This document shows, piece by piece, positions 19,232 to 29,729 of a DNA stretch of 64,000 nt. The DNA lies in contig CM020618.1 in NCBI GenBank assembly GCA_009829735.1, positions 10,073,119-10,137,118 of the forward strand, in the 5' to 3' direction. The translations under genes and the position numbers were made by a program. Position 1 is the stretch's first letter; the number at the start of each line of letters is the position of its first letter. This DNA comes from Pyropia yezoensis (taxonomy: Eukaryota; Rhodophyta; Bangiophyceae; Bangiales; Bangiaceae). The notes below the pieces were generated by a model. That model made no database searches. It was not told the DNA's origin and saw only the letters and a list, made by a program, of their open reading frames with translations.

Positions 19232-20022
19232 CCGTTATTGCGCACGCAGATCACGTTGCTCCATTATGACTGGGCCGCCGTCACGGTGATACGTAAATTA
19301 AACCGCTCGCCTAGTGTGCGGACGAGAACATGTCGGAACTTCCTACCGTTGTCTGACAGCGCGCAGCGCGGAGCCCCGTAGATACAGATCCATCGGTCCA
19401 GGAAAGCGCGTACGATGGTCGGCCAAAGCTTGTCGGGAATCGCGGCGGCCTGAGACAGCCGCGTGCCCAAGTCTATGATGTGTACGAAGGCACCACGGTC
19501 CGGCACGTCGGCCACGTCCAGAGCCACCGTGTCGTTGAAGGCAGACGCCCGCCGTGGGGTGACCACACTACGAGGAGGGCGTGGCGCCAACGACTGGCAT
19601 GTCACACATGCGGCGCACACCCGCTCGATAGCCGCCATAACTACTGCGTCATCACTGCCGGCTTGCGACAAGAGGTTGCGAAGTCTTGACGCCCCTTGAT
19701 GGCCATTGGTGCGGTGCGGGCGGTCCACCGTCGACGACGACTTTTGTCCAGCCGTGAGGCGACCTATGGCCTCGCGGCTCCCGGTGCTCAACTGGCCAGC
19801 AGGAGGTGGCGCAGTACGTTCACTGCTGTCCCCAGACGGTGAAGGAGCTACTTGGGAGTCCCGAGCACTGCCCACAGTGATGGCCTCTGCCCCAGCGTTC
19901 ACTGTCCTTGAGGACACGAGGTGGCCCGCTGATTCGGTCGTCACGGCCATCGCCGACAGCGCCGAGATGGGCAGGAGGTTGATCGACAGGTGCCCTGACG
20001 CGTTCACCCGGAGAGGGAGCAT
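19227..20022 (-). pseudogene. Copia integrase, N-terminal and core part
   Basis: The integrase HHCC zinc-binding region is visible (HRTNGHQ ... CAACVTC). The catalytic core follows, with the first Asp in VALDVADV and the second in LSDNGRKF. An in-frame TAA follows AAQS at about 19261-19263. Downstream of it the region expected to hold the third catalytic Glu reads CVRNNG, so that Glu appears to have become Val. The frame is then cut at 19231 by the gypsy LTR. The remaining part of the same domain lies at 3071 and below, in register once one copy of the 5-bp duplication is discounted. Confidence 0.8.
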
Positions 20023-20028
20023 GTGGCG

Positions 20029-21015
20029 TCAGTCCTTGAGCCACAGAGTGTCCGCTGTCACGTCCAGCACAGCAGACGCGGCGCAAAGGGATGGGCGGCT
20101 CAGCAGGAGTGGAAGGCCGCCGGTCACCTCATGCACAAGCACTCGGTACATGAACCCACCCAGCCACACAGGTAGATCCCAGCGTCGCTCGGCCAGCACC
20201 GGCCGACCATCCCCAAACCGGTACACGACAGAGGCAGAGTGCCGCATCACGGTCGCCAGGAGAGGTGCGTCTAGTGCGGCGACAATGTCTTGCAGTCAGT
20301 CCGTCCCAGCGACTGTGGCCGTTGCTTTCGGATCAATGATGGCCTCCCCAACAGGCGTGGAAACCGCCGTCAACGCCTCTGCGGGAACCGCAACGTCGCA
20401 TAGTAGCACAGTATTCCCAACTGGTCCGGAGAGAGCAGGTTCAGGATGCGCGGACGGTCCCTCACCGAGGGCGTGGGCAACGAGGGCGTGACGCGCCAGG
20501 GAAGCATCCTGTTGCGGCGCCCTCCCTGGTGGGATGGCGTGCGGAGCAGGAGGGTCGTCCACATCCCCCACCGCACCACGAGGTACCGCGCAGTCGGGGC
20601 AGCGGAAGCGGTCGTGCCCCTCTTTGTGGCGGTTCCAGCAAATGACAGGGCCGCTACGTTCTCCGGCACTAACCGCAGGGCGGCTCACTGCCCGGGCTGC
20701 AAGTAAAGCGGCGTGCTCCGCGGTTGACATGGTGATGGTGGGACTCTTATCCCCAGGCCCCGGCCGGGACCGGCCACCGTGCAGCCTATCAAGCGCAGCG
20801 GCGAGCTCCAGCACCGTGGGTGACTCGGGGTTAAGGGCCGTCGACGCGGCTGTCACCCGCACTACCACTTGCTTCTCGTGGGTCCGCACTGACTGCCAGG
20901 GCAGGTGCCCGCCAAAGTAGGCGTATGGGAGAGGCACCCCCGCGACGCCACAGCGGGCTACTGCGGTCTGGAAGCGTCTGTTCTTCCTACCTTTGGTGCT
21001 CATCGCCCTCCCCAC
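20029..21015 (-). pseudogene. Copia gag and protease remnant
   Basis: The gag part runs from about 21003 down to 20300 and is short for a copia gag. A zinc-knuckle remnant is readable as CWNRHKEGHDRFRC, where the second Cys of CX2CX4HX4C has become Arg. The frame continues into an aspartic-protease region, but the catalytic D-T/S-G triad reads D-P-K (about 20325-20340), and an in-frame TGA follows nearby where a Trp codon would be expected. A further frame (20250-20029) carries a typical protease C-terminal half (FGDG near its start, GGLPLLLSRP near its end). Both gag and protease are judged inactive. Confidence 0.7.
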
Positions 21016-21039
21016 CCTGGTCGACCTCCTAATATACCC

Positions 21040-21352
21040 TGCCGGAGCGCCCGTCGTATGCCCGGTGTGCCCAGCGATGCACTAGGCGCAGCACGCCACC
21101 GTCCGGGCGCCACCCGCCACCCAAGCCGTCGCCGGGCGCCAGTCGGCCGTGCGCTGGCAGCCCCCTCGTGGCGAGCGCACGCCCACGCCGCAACAGCCAC
21201 GCGGCGCCCTCTCGACTGCTTCACGTCTTCCAGCCGGCTTGACACAGCCCGCACACAGACACGTCCTTCCCCCGTGTCCCGCCGCGGCGCGGAGTTATCA
21301 ACCGCTCACCAATGCATCAAAGCCGTGTATCGTTAATTACAGTCGTAACCCA
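21040..21352 (-). repeat. Copia LTR, 5' copy
   Basis: This is the partner of the left-edge LTR. It begins TGCCGG and ends AACCCA on the plus strand, giving the usual TG...CA ends. The low-coordinate end is the less certain one, because gag starts only about 40 bases inside and I could not identify a primer-binding site there. Confidence 0.7.
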
Positions 21353-24333
21353 ATCCATTGACAGAGTCGGCAGTTCCTCGAGCCCTCGCCATTGCGCTGT
21401 TCCTTCCGTGTTTGAAATAATGTCGCGACACTCTGTCTCTTTTTCACCCAGATCGTCCTCACACCCACCCGTGTTTCTGCACGTTGCATATTCATCTAAT
21501 AAAAGTCATGTGCAACGCGCGGTAAACCACTTAAGAGCCACCTTCACTGGGCTTCCAAAACGCTTGTCCCTGGAGCTGCGGTCGAAAATGAAACGATCTC
21601 GAGACGAGCGATCAGGGCAATCCAATAGAGGAGAAAGAGCTGTTCACGTGCCATCATAAGTTCAGCCATCGGCACGAGAGCGCGACTGCACTTGGACAGC
21701 AAGCGTGCTGTGTGCGTGTGGAGGCCGTCTGGGAAGGAGGAGAGAGGCGCACATAGAAAAGTGCCTCTCGAGAAGTAAAATTAGGCCAGTATTGCTCAAA
21801 CCAACCTCCCTCTTATTTTCCCCTAATTGGTCTTGAATAAGATGCTCTACTCTGGAGAGTGAGGGAGGCTTTTCATATTGTGCAGAGAATATGACAAAGA
21901 AAAAGGCCGAGGTTGGCAGTAGAACAGCGCATTCATCGACCAAGATGTTCCCCAATGCGCGTGTCACAAACCGCTCGAGGACGTGAGAATGCGGGAGAGA
22001 GCGCGAGAGTGACCATATTTGGTTCAAGCCTGGTCAAAAGAAGGCCGGCCCCTTTGACACAGTCTAGATGAGAACGTGCTCCCCCGGGTAGCTGTAACGA
22101 AATGGAGCCTCCAAACGGCACTGGGCAGGGACCGAGCCCGTCACGAGTCCTGCGTTGCTGACCGAGCCCGCACGATGCACGGAAGAGGGCCTTTATGACG
22201 TCGAGCAGTTTCCCACCCTCCCTCGAGTTCGGCGCCCACCCTGCAGGTGTGCACTCCGCCGTTGAGAGTTCCCGGGCAGTGCACCACCGTTCTGGCTCCC
22301 GTCACGAGCCGCCGCGCGAGCGACCAAGCGTCGTCTTGGCAAGCGGGCAAAGAGGCTGGGCTGGCTGCCGGGGACTTTGAGCGGCTGACCTCGTCCCGGC
22401 GAGTCGTGAGCGGAACGGCGCGGGGGGGGGGGGGGGGGGGGGGGGGTGAGAGGGGCGGGGGTCGCCAGGGCTCTTACCCATGAGCGCCCTAGCAGCCCAT
22501 TTTGGTGGGGGTGGGAGCCCCAGCAGATCTGACACGGCCGCACCACCCATCCTTGCAGGCCGCCATGTCTGGGGCGCTCCGTCGCCCACCGACCGCCGGG
22601 GCTCCCCGTTAATGGCACGGCGGGCAGGTCGAGGCATTCACGCCGCATCTCTCCCGGCGCCGTGCCTCGTGGTCCTCCCCAAGCTTCGTTGCCCTTGGAG
22701 CGGGCGTACCCCCTCAGAGTCTCGTGGGGGATGGTGGCCAGCTTCATCTGCCACCTGGGCGGCCTGCCCGGCCTGCCGCGCGGTCTGTGGTGGCATACAC
22801 CTAGTTTCATCGTTCAGCCAGGAGGCGCGCCAATCGTGCGGGTGGGCACGCGCTCTCATCTAGTCCTGTAGACGCAGCTGCCGCTTCGTCTGCTGCAGCC
22901 TCCGCCCGCGTCGAACCCCTCCTCCCCCCCCCCCGTCGCCGTCCCCCCCGTCCCCACGGCCCTGCCCCCCCCTCCAATGCCTCTGTGAACGCCCCCGTGG
23001 CGTTGCACACCCCCGACGTTTCCACAGCATGGCAAGTTCGGCGTCCACCTCTGAGCTCCCCCCCCCCCTTGAAAGGGACACCCCTATCCCAGAGGCCATG
23101 GCGTTCAAGCCCGCGGCACTTGACACTGTGGTGACTGCGGCACCATCCCCCCCCCCCCCCCCCCGACGGGTGGCCGGCAATGGAGCGGGCCGGCTGGCCG
23201 GCGCTGGTCGCCAGCGTACTCCCCGGCCGGGGGGGGGCCACGAGGACGGGGGGGCGCGCGGCCCCGTCCGCACGCACTCGACGGCGGCCCAACGGGAAGG
23301 GGGTAAAGAGGTGGCAGGGAGGGGACGAAGGAGGCTGCGGCCAGCGTTGCCGACCCCCGGCGGGGGACGGCGCGTCCCGTCGGCGCCGGCCCGCCCGCCC
23401 CCCCGCTCGCCCGCCCCCCCGCTCGCCCGCCCGCCCGCACGCGCGCACGCACGCGCGCAGCATGCACGCACGCGGCCCGCCGGGGAAACACAGCCCATAC
23501 ACACAGCGGCAGCGGCGGGGGGTGCCGCGCCGCGGCCAACCGCGTTGGGGCGCCCCACGCCCGCCCCTCCCGCCCCTCCCACCCCCCACCCCCTCCGCCC
23601 CCACACGCGACGGTGACCGCGGTCGCAGGTGCGCGCCGTGCCCCGCCGTGCTGCGGCTCTGGCTGTCCCGGGTGGAGGTTGGCCTTGGCCAGGCCGCGCC
23701 ACGCACGTTGAGCGCTCTGGGACTGGGCACACCAGTGCGCCGGGGCGCCTGGCGGGGAGAGACGCGGGAGGGGGGGGGAGGAGAGGAGCCGACGGCGGCC
23801 GCGGCGCAGTCCCCATGGGGGCTGCAGTCTCCATGGGGGGGGTGGGGGTTGGGCGTGCGTGGGATGAGGGGGGGGGGGGGGTGTGGGCGGCTGCGGGGAG
23901 GGGGAGGGGGGGGGGGGGTGGGGGGGGGGCGGGATGCGGCGCGTCGAATGGGGGGGGGGCTGGCCGCTGGCGAGTTCGGGGCGGATGGCGGCCCCTGTGC
24001 GCGGGGAGCGGCCGCGCCCTGCACGCGGGTAGCGGCCGGCGGCTACGTGCGTGCGGGCACGCCCTCCCGTGTGCGTGCCCCTCTGTGGCTCCCATTTGGT
24101 GGACAGGGCAGGGCGCGGCTAGGGGGGGTGGGGGGGGGAAGGGGGGGGGGGAGGGGGGGGAGGGAGCGTCCTCTTCTTTTCCACCCGGGCACCACGCCCC
24201 CCCGACGGCCGCCGGCCCGCCCCGCGCCGACCGCCGTCCCGTCCCGCACCGACCGCCGCGGCCGCCGCGCTCTGCGGCAACGTCCGCTAGCCGTCCGTCC
24301 CCCTCACCCTCCCCCGCTTGGCGGCCAAGCGCC
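21353..24333. other. Intergenic region without a supportable gene
   Basis: This stretch holds AT-richer DNA to about 22100, a long G tract (about 22419-22446), and very GC-rich low-complexity sequence from 22900, with CCCGCTCGCC-type repeats and CG/GCAC dinucleotide runs (about 23395-23480). Long open frames cross it on both strands but consist of Pro, Arg, Gly and Ala runs created by the base composition. A short minus-strand segment near 22720-22760 (KLATIPHETLRGYARSKGN) looks protein-like, but I cannot place it. Confidence 0.5.
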
Positions 24334-26251
24334 ATGGAACTCCCCCTCCCGTCCTTTAGCCGCTTCCTCGCCGCCCGGGGGGTGGTCACCCCGCGCCGTG
24401 GCGGTGGTGGCGTCGGCGGCTGTGGCGGCGGCGGCGGCATCAGCGACGGCGGCGGCTGCGGTAGCTCCTCTTCCGATGGCCCACCTTCGGGGGGGACCGC
24501 CGCTGCCGCCGCCGCCGCTGCGGCTGCCGTGGCGGCCGCCGCCGCCGACGCGTCGAGCGTTCCCACGCCCCTCCCCTCAGCGGGTGGCCGCGACGGGGCG
24601 GTGCGGTCGCAGTGGTCGCCGCCCCTGTCGCCGCCCCTGTCGTCGTCGTCGCCCTCATCGCCGACGGTGCTGCTGGCGCGCCTGGCGGTGCGCCCCCCCC
24701 ACGGCGGGGCCGTCGGCGGCGGGGATGGGCGGCTGGGCGGCTCGGCGGACGGCGTCGGCTCGTGGGCCGCCTCGGCGCTGACCGCGTCGCCGCCAATGGC
24801 GGGCGAAGCGGGCCCCCTTGGCGACACCCCGCGGCCGCTGGGCGGGGGCCGTGGCGGCGGCGACGGGCCCCCGCCGCCGCTGCTGGCCATCCGCAGCCTG
24901 GGTGCGCCAATGGATACCGTCGCGCCGGACGGCCGCCACGCCCCCACCCTCCCTGCCTTTTCCCCCTCTGCTGCGGCTGTGGACGGGGTGGCGAGCGTGT
25001 GTGTGGGCCGCCGGGGTGGCCCCGCCCGGGGCGCCCCGCTTCGAGATGGCGCCGCCGGCGCGCCGCGCGGCGGCGGCCGCCGCAGCCGCGGGGCGGCCGC
25101 CCCCCTCGACGGGCAGATGCCGCCAACGCTCAAGCGGGCGGCAGAGGCGGTGGCGGCGGCCGCGCCGCGCATGCCGCCGCTCACGCCGAGCATCTGGGGG
25201 GGCGGCACCGAGGCGGATGCGGGCCCACCCGCCGGCGGCGGCACGGCGGGGATGGAAGGGGTGTGGCCCAGCGGGGCAGCCGCCTGGCCAGGCGCAACGC
25301 ACTGCCGGCGCGGCGGCAACGACGGCGGGTGGCCACGGGGGGGCAGCAGCGGCGGGGGTGACCCGTTTGGACTGGACGGCAGCGGCGGCGGCGGCGCCGG
25401 GTCGTCCCTACCCCCAGCGGGGGGCGTCCCAGCCGACACGGCCGCCCGGTCGGTGGTGACCTGCTCGCCGGCGGCCGCGCCGTGGACGGCAGCGGCGACC
25501 GCGTGGCCGTCCATCACAGCAAGGAGCCCCTTGGCGGCGTCCTCCCCACCGGCGGCCACGGGATGGACGCCCCCCCCCCCCCTGCGAAGCGTCCATGGCA
25601 CCGGTGGCGCGACGGCGGTGGCGTCTCCGCCCGATCCCCCCCGGTGGTGGCACTCGCCCCGCCGTGTGCTCGGTGGCCGGCCGTTGACCACGCCGTCTGC
25701 CGCGGTGGGGGCGGCGCGGCCGGGTGGCGACCCCGACGGGCCGCTCTCTTCCCCCTCCCCACCCACCCCCGCCTCTGCCGCCTCTCCCCTATCCCTCCCC
25801 ACCACCGTTGCTGCCGCCACCAGTGGTGCCGCCGTCGCCCACAAGGGCGCCAGCGCACCCAGTGCCGCCGCCTTCGCTACCGTCTCCGCCGCCGCCCTTT
25901 CCCTTTCCCCCGCCCCCGCCTTTGCCGCCACCCCCGCCCGCGCCCCCAGTGTGCCCTCCTCCCCCCCCTTACCCGCCCCTGTCGCCGCCGCCGCGGCCGT
26001 GGCAGCCCCAGCGTACGCGTGCGGGCAGTGCAGCAGCTCCTTTGGCCACCGCTACAACCTCAACAGGCACGTGCGGATCATCCACCAAAAGCTGCGGCCG
26101 TACACGTGCCCACACTGTGGCACCCGGTGGCAGCAGCGGGACCACCTGAACAAGCACGTCCGGGCGGTACACGCCGGCTGGGGGGGGGGCGCGGCCGCCG
26201 CGGCCGCTGGCGGTGGTGGCGGCGGCAGTGGCGGCGGCGGCGGCGGCGGCA

Positions 26252-26285
<34 letters not shown>

Positions 26286-26601
26286 CGGCGGCGGCGGTAG
26301 TGGTAGTGGTGGCAGCCGCGGTAGAAATCGCGGCGGCGGCGGTCGGAGGGGTGGGGTGGCAAGCGTCCAGCCCGCCCGTGGTGCCACCGGCGGCGGCGGC
26401 AGCAACGGCGGCGGCGGCGGCCGCCGCAGTGCCCGCCCGCCGGCGGTGTGTGGCGGGTGCGGAGAGGTATTTCGCTCCCGCCCCCGTCTGTGGGGGCACG
26501 TGGAGGGGGGCGCCTGTAGTGGCGGGGGCGGGGGGGGCAGGGGGCACACGGCTGCCAGGGAAGGAGTCGGTGGCGGCAGTGCCCGCAGCGGGCGTTCGTG
26601 A
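24334..26601 (+). CDS. C2H2 zinc-finger protein, probable DNA-binding regulator
   Basis: This 755-residue single-exon frame starts at the ATG at 24334 (MELPLPSFSRFLAARGVV); the frame is open upstream but only through homopolymeric sequence. Two classical C2H2 fingers lie in tandem near residues 560-615: YACGQCSSSFGHRYNLNRHV...H and YTCPHCGTRWQQRDHLNKHV...H. A Gly/Ala tract follows, then a third, atypical finger (CGGCGEVFRSRPRLWGHVEGGAC) whose last ligand is Cys. The rest is Ala/Gly/Pro/Ser-rich and probably disordered. Paired fingers with a short linker suggest sequence-specific DNA binding in the nucleus; the target is unknown. The gene is GC-rich like the flanking DNA and has no close neighbour that suggests a pathway. 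Confidence 0.65.
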
Positions 26602-28628
26602 CGAGCAGAAAGAGAGAGGTGCAAGGGGTCTGGTGGACGCAGGGGGGAGGAGGAAGAGTGGCGGGGGGGGGGGGGGGGGCAGGGCGGAGGGTGCCCACGG
26701 CTGCATGAATGCTTTTGAAAAAAAATCTTACGCAGATGCTATGGAGATAGAATACAAAAACAAACCGCCAGGCGTGACCGTAGCGGTGGCCCGCGCCCGC
26801 TACCTTTGTACCGCATCGGCGCGGGTGGATAGTGGGGGATGAAGCAGCTGCTCCGGGAAGGGCGGCCACGGGGGCAGTGGGGGCCAAAGCAGCGCCGCGT
26901 TTGGGGGAGAAGCGGGCGACTGGCGACAGGGCGGCCGCCGACAGGGCGGCTGCCGTAGGCTGTGCTGCCGGGCGGGGCCAAGCGGGGTGCTCCGCCTCCA
27001 GCCATCGACTGAGTGGGCCGGCCCAAAACAGATGGCACGGGCGGGGCCCGCATGTGGCGGCCGTTTCGTCATGTGAAGAGCGGTGGTGGGCGTGCGCGGC
27101 GTGCGCGACGGCGAACATAGGGTTTAGGTGTTGAGTTGCCGCCCCCTCGGGTTTTGGCACCCGTTTTGCAGCTCGCTACCTCAGCTGCCTCCCCAACTCT
27201 CCCCACATCGTCGTCCGTTGACGCGGCCACCCCCAGCCAAGCCACCATCGCGTCTCTGACGTCACCGCCGTTGCTTTGAAGCTGCTGGCGCTACCGCCCC
27301 CTTCCCCACACTCCCCTCGTCCGCGGGCCCTGTGTCAGCAGGGCCGCAACTGCGGCTGCGGCGGCGGCACCAGACCTGGCCTACGCCCAGCTGGCTGTCT
27401 CCTTCGCCTGTCTCCCACCACCGCAGTGCGAGGTTGTTATCCACCAGAGCGGACGCGCGCGTGCAGCAGAGTCGTCGTAGTCCTGTGACCACTTCCGCGA
27501 ACAGTGTCCAGGGAAGGCGGGCCCCTCTGTTGCACATTCGTGACCTTTTTCTAGAAAGAAGAATTCATGCCCGACCTTTCCGAAACGTGGCACTTTAGTG
27601 CATTGCCCACACAAACCCACAGACTCCCCACGCCAGCGCAGTGAGGCTTAATCCGCGTACCTTACAAACCGCCGATTTGACGAGCAGCGGCTTTTGGAGC
27701 CGCTGCGCATGCACTGCAACGTGGCCCCAAGGGCTCAAGAACGCCTCTTCTTACGTTCATGCGCTACAGGTTCCCTGCATGTACGCTCCCCCCAGAAGGG
27801 GAGGAACTGGCCAGTCGTCATTTTTCGTGAGGAGCATGAGAACGACCTTGTCGAGGTACGTACGAAGGGGTTTTGCTGGCCGAAGCCTCCCCGACCAGTT
27901 CTAGCCCTTCGTCTATTTGGAAGTGTAGGGAGACGCGCGCATTTGTGCAGGTGAAGTTTGCCACGACGCATGTTTCGTGATCCACATGCAACAGAAACAC
28001 TGGCAGCTTGTATGAATTTTGAGCCTCATGCACCAGAAGTCGTGCAACAATCAGCTGCCATGCAGCAGAGAAGCAAGCACGGACCAGGAGCACCGCCCAT
28101 GATAAGCGACACGCAGTGCTTTTCTTGAGCAGCTCGCTCGCCTGATACGTGCTCCGTGCCTATAGGGTTATATACACTACCCCCGCAGCGTACCCGCTCA
28201 CGTCTTCATGCATGGTGCTAGAAACATGGCCCGACTCAGTTCGTAAATCATGATTGTCTGTGCGGGCACGGTGCAGGGTCTACGCGAAAATGATCGATGA
28301 CCCGCGTGCCTGCTGCATTTCTCGCGCAGAATGCAGTGAAATCGTGCCGAATGTGCATGGATGCACGAAACATTGTGCTCTCGGAGCACCCTTTTGAGCC
28401 CGATGCACGTCTGAACAGAGTCGAACAGGGTCGTGCAACACGTGTCTACAGGCGCGAACACGAAAATGTGGCTTCCGAAAGGTACAATTGCCGGCCAAAA
28501 TCGTTTGTCCACCGTTGAGATTCCCGGGTCCCATGCCTGGACTTTGCTGCAATCTCGTGGTATATTTCGCTCCAGGCGCACTCAGGACCACATGTTTCAG
28601 GGGAAGCGCCGCCACACAAGACGACTGC
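26602..28628. other. Intergenic region, no gene recognised
   Basis: It includes a G tract at about 26664-26680 and mixed-composition sequence. No frame longer than about 130 codons has recognisable motifs on either strand. TATA-like sequences occur (for example TTATATAC near 28170) but without a convincing frame behind them. Confidence 0.4.
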
Positions 28629-28635
28629 CAACCCG

Positions 28636-28642
28636 TATAAAA
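28636..28642 (+). promoter_or_regulatory. TATA-like box upstream of the Tc1-type transposase
   Basis: TATAAAA lies 54 bases before the transposase ATG, a credible core-promoter spacing with a very short leader that contains an A tract (28671-28688). Confidence 0.45.
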
Positions 28643-28695
28643 ACGTCCTCCACATGCATCACGGCTGAGAAAAAAAAAAAAAAAAAAACGCAACC

Positions 28696-29729
28696 ATGGC
28701 AGGTCACAACCGGCTGTCGCTGACGAACCAGCAGACCGCTGCCATCAAGGAGATGGCGTCCAAGGGCAACAGCAACGGGGTAATTGCGGCCGCGCTCGAC
28801 GTCAAGAAGAGCACCGTTGCCCATGTGGCCAAGAAGGTGCGCAGCGGCACCGGTGCCCCGGCACGTGAGAACCGTGGCAGCCCCCGCGCTCTGAGCGAGC
28901 GGAACCTGCGCACCCTCTCTCGGCTGATGAAGGCCAACCGCTTTAGCTCCCTCTACACCATCACGGAGCTCGTCAACGTGGAGCGGACCAAGCCTGACAG
29001 CCCCCGCGCGGTGCGCTGCGCAATGCAGGCGCAGGAGTTTAGCTCGATGGCGCCGGACGTCAAGCCGTGGGCCTCCGACGCCAACAAGGCCAAGCGGGTG
29101 AGGTGGGCGACGGTGCAGCGCTCCTGGGACCTGGGTTGGAATTTTGTGCTGTTCACGGACGAGATTACGTTCGAGGTGCGACGGCCGTCGTGCGCTCGGG
29201 TGTGGCGCAAGCCGGGGAAGCGCTTCCTGCCCGGCTGCTTGTGGCCGTCGTTTAAGAGCGGGAGGCAGTCGGTCATGGTGTTAGCCGGCTTCTCGTCGCG
29301 CGAGCGCACCCCGCTTTATCGGGTGCATGGTTAAGTGGAGTCCGCGCAGTACGAGCGCGTGCTGGAGCAGAAGGTCTACCACAACCTAATGGCCGACTTT
29401 AGGTCTCCTGACGGCGCCTGGCTGCAAGAGGATTTGACGCCTTGCCACGCGTCTAAGCGCAGTAAGGCGGCCAAGGCCGCCCTGGGGTTCAAGGAGCCTC
29501 CTTGGGTGGGGCAAAGCCCCGACCTCAAACCCATTGAGAACGCCAGGAACGAGCTGGACCGCCGCTGCGCGCGCGGGAGACCGCCACCAAGAACAAGAAC
29601 GACCTCTTTCTGGCACTTTGTGAGGTGTGGACGGCCATACCAGACGTGTTCATCAAGACCCTCATTGGCTCCACGCCCCGTCGAGTAGCGGCCGTCATCG
29701 CCTCCAAGAGCAACGGGATCAAATATTGA
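28696..29729 (+). pseudogene. Tc1/mariner-type transposase, inactivated
   Basis: The frame starts at ATG 28696 with two N-terminal helix-turn-helix segments (LTNQQTAAIKEMASKGNSNG and the region around ALSERNLRTLSRL). The DDE core follows: first Asp in FTDEITFEV, second in LQEDLTPCHASK, and Glu in SPDLKPIENARNEL. With 34 residues between the last two, it is a DD34E, Tc1-like enzyme. A TAA at 29332-29334 interrupts the frame between the first and second Asp. A frameshift near 29565 moves the C-terminus (ending IGSTPRRVAAVIASKSNG...) to another frame, closing at TGA 29727-29729. I could not find convincing terminal inverted repeats. Confidence 0.85.

Larger units (their letters stand above)
1..21352 (-). 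mobile_element. Decayed Ty1/copia-type LTR retrotransposon, interrupted by a gypsy element
   Basis: On the minus strand the order is LTR (21040-21352), gag, protease, integrase, then a foreign gypsy insertion (3072-19226), the rest of integrase, reverse transcriptase, RNase H and a second LTR (1-303). Integrase before reverse transcriptase is the copia order. The two LTRs are related but visibly diverged, and every domain contains stops, frameshifts or lost catalytic residues, so the copy is old and dead. The left LTR runs off the window start, so the target-site duplication of this element cannot be checked. Confidence 0.85.

Noticed and set aside
23629..24333. Upstream extension of the zinc-finger frame (would add 235 residues)
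   Set aside because: The extension consists of poly-Gly and frame-neutral homopolymer sequence with several G runs; the ATG at 24334 begins the first non-repetitive segment.
22860..25931. A 1023-codon minus-strand open frame opposite the zinc-finger gene
   Set aside because: It is made of Pro/Arg/Ala/Gly runs mirrored from C/G tracts, has no motif, and overlaps the real C2H2 gene antisense.
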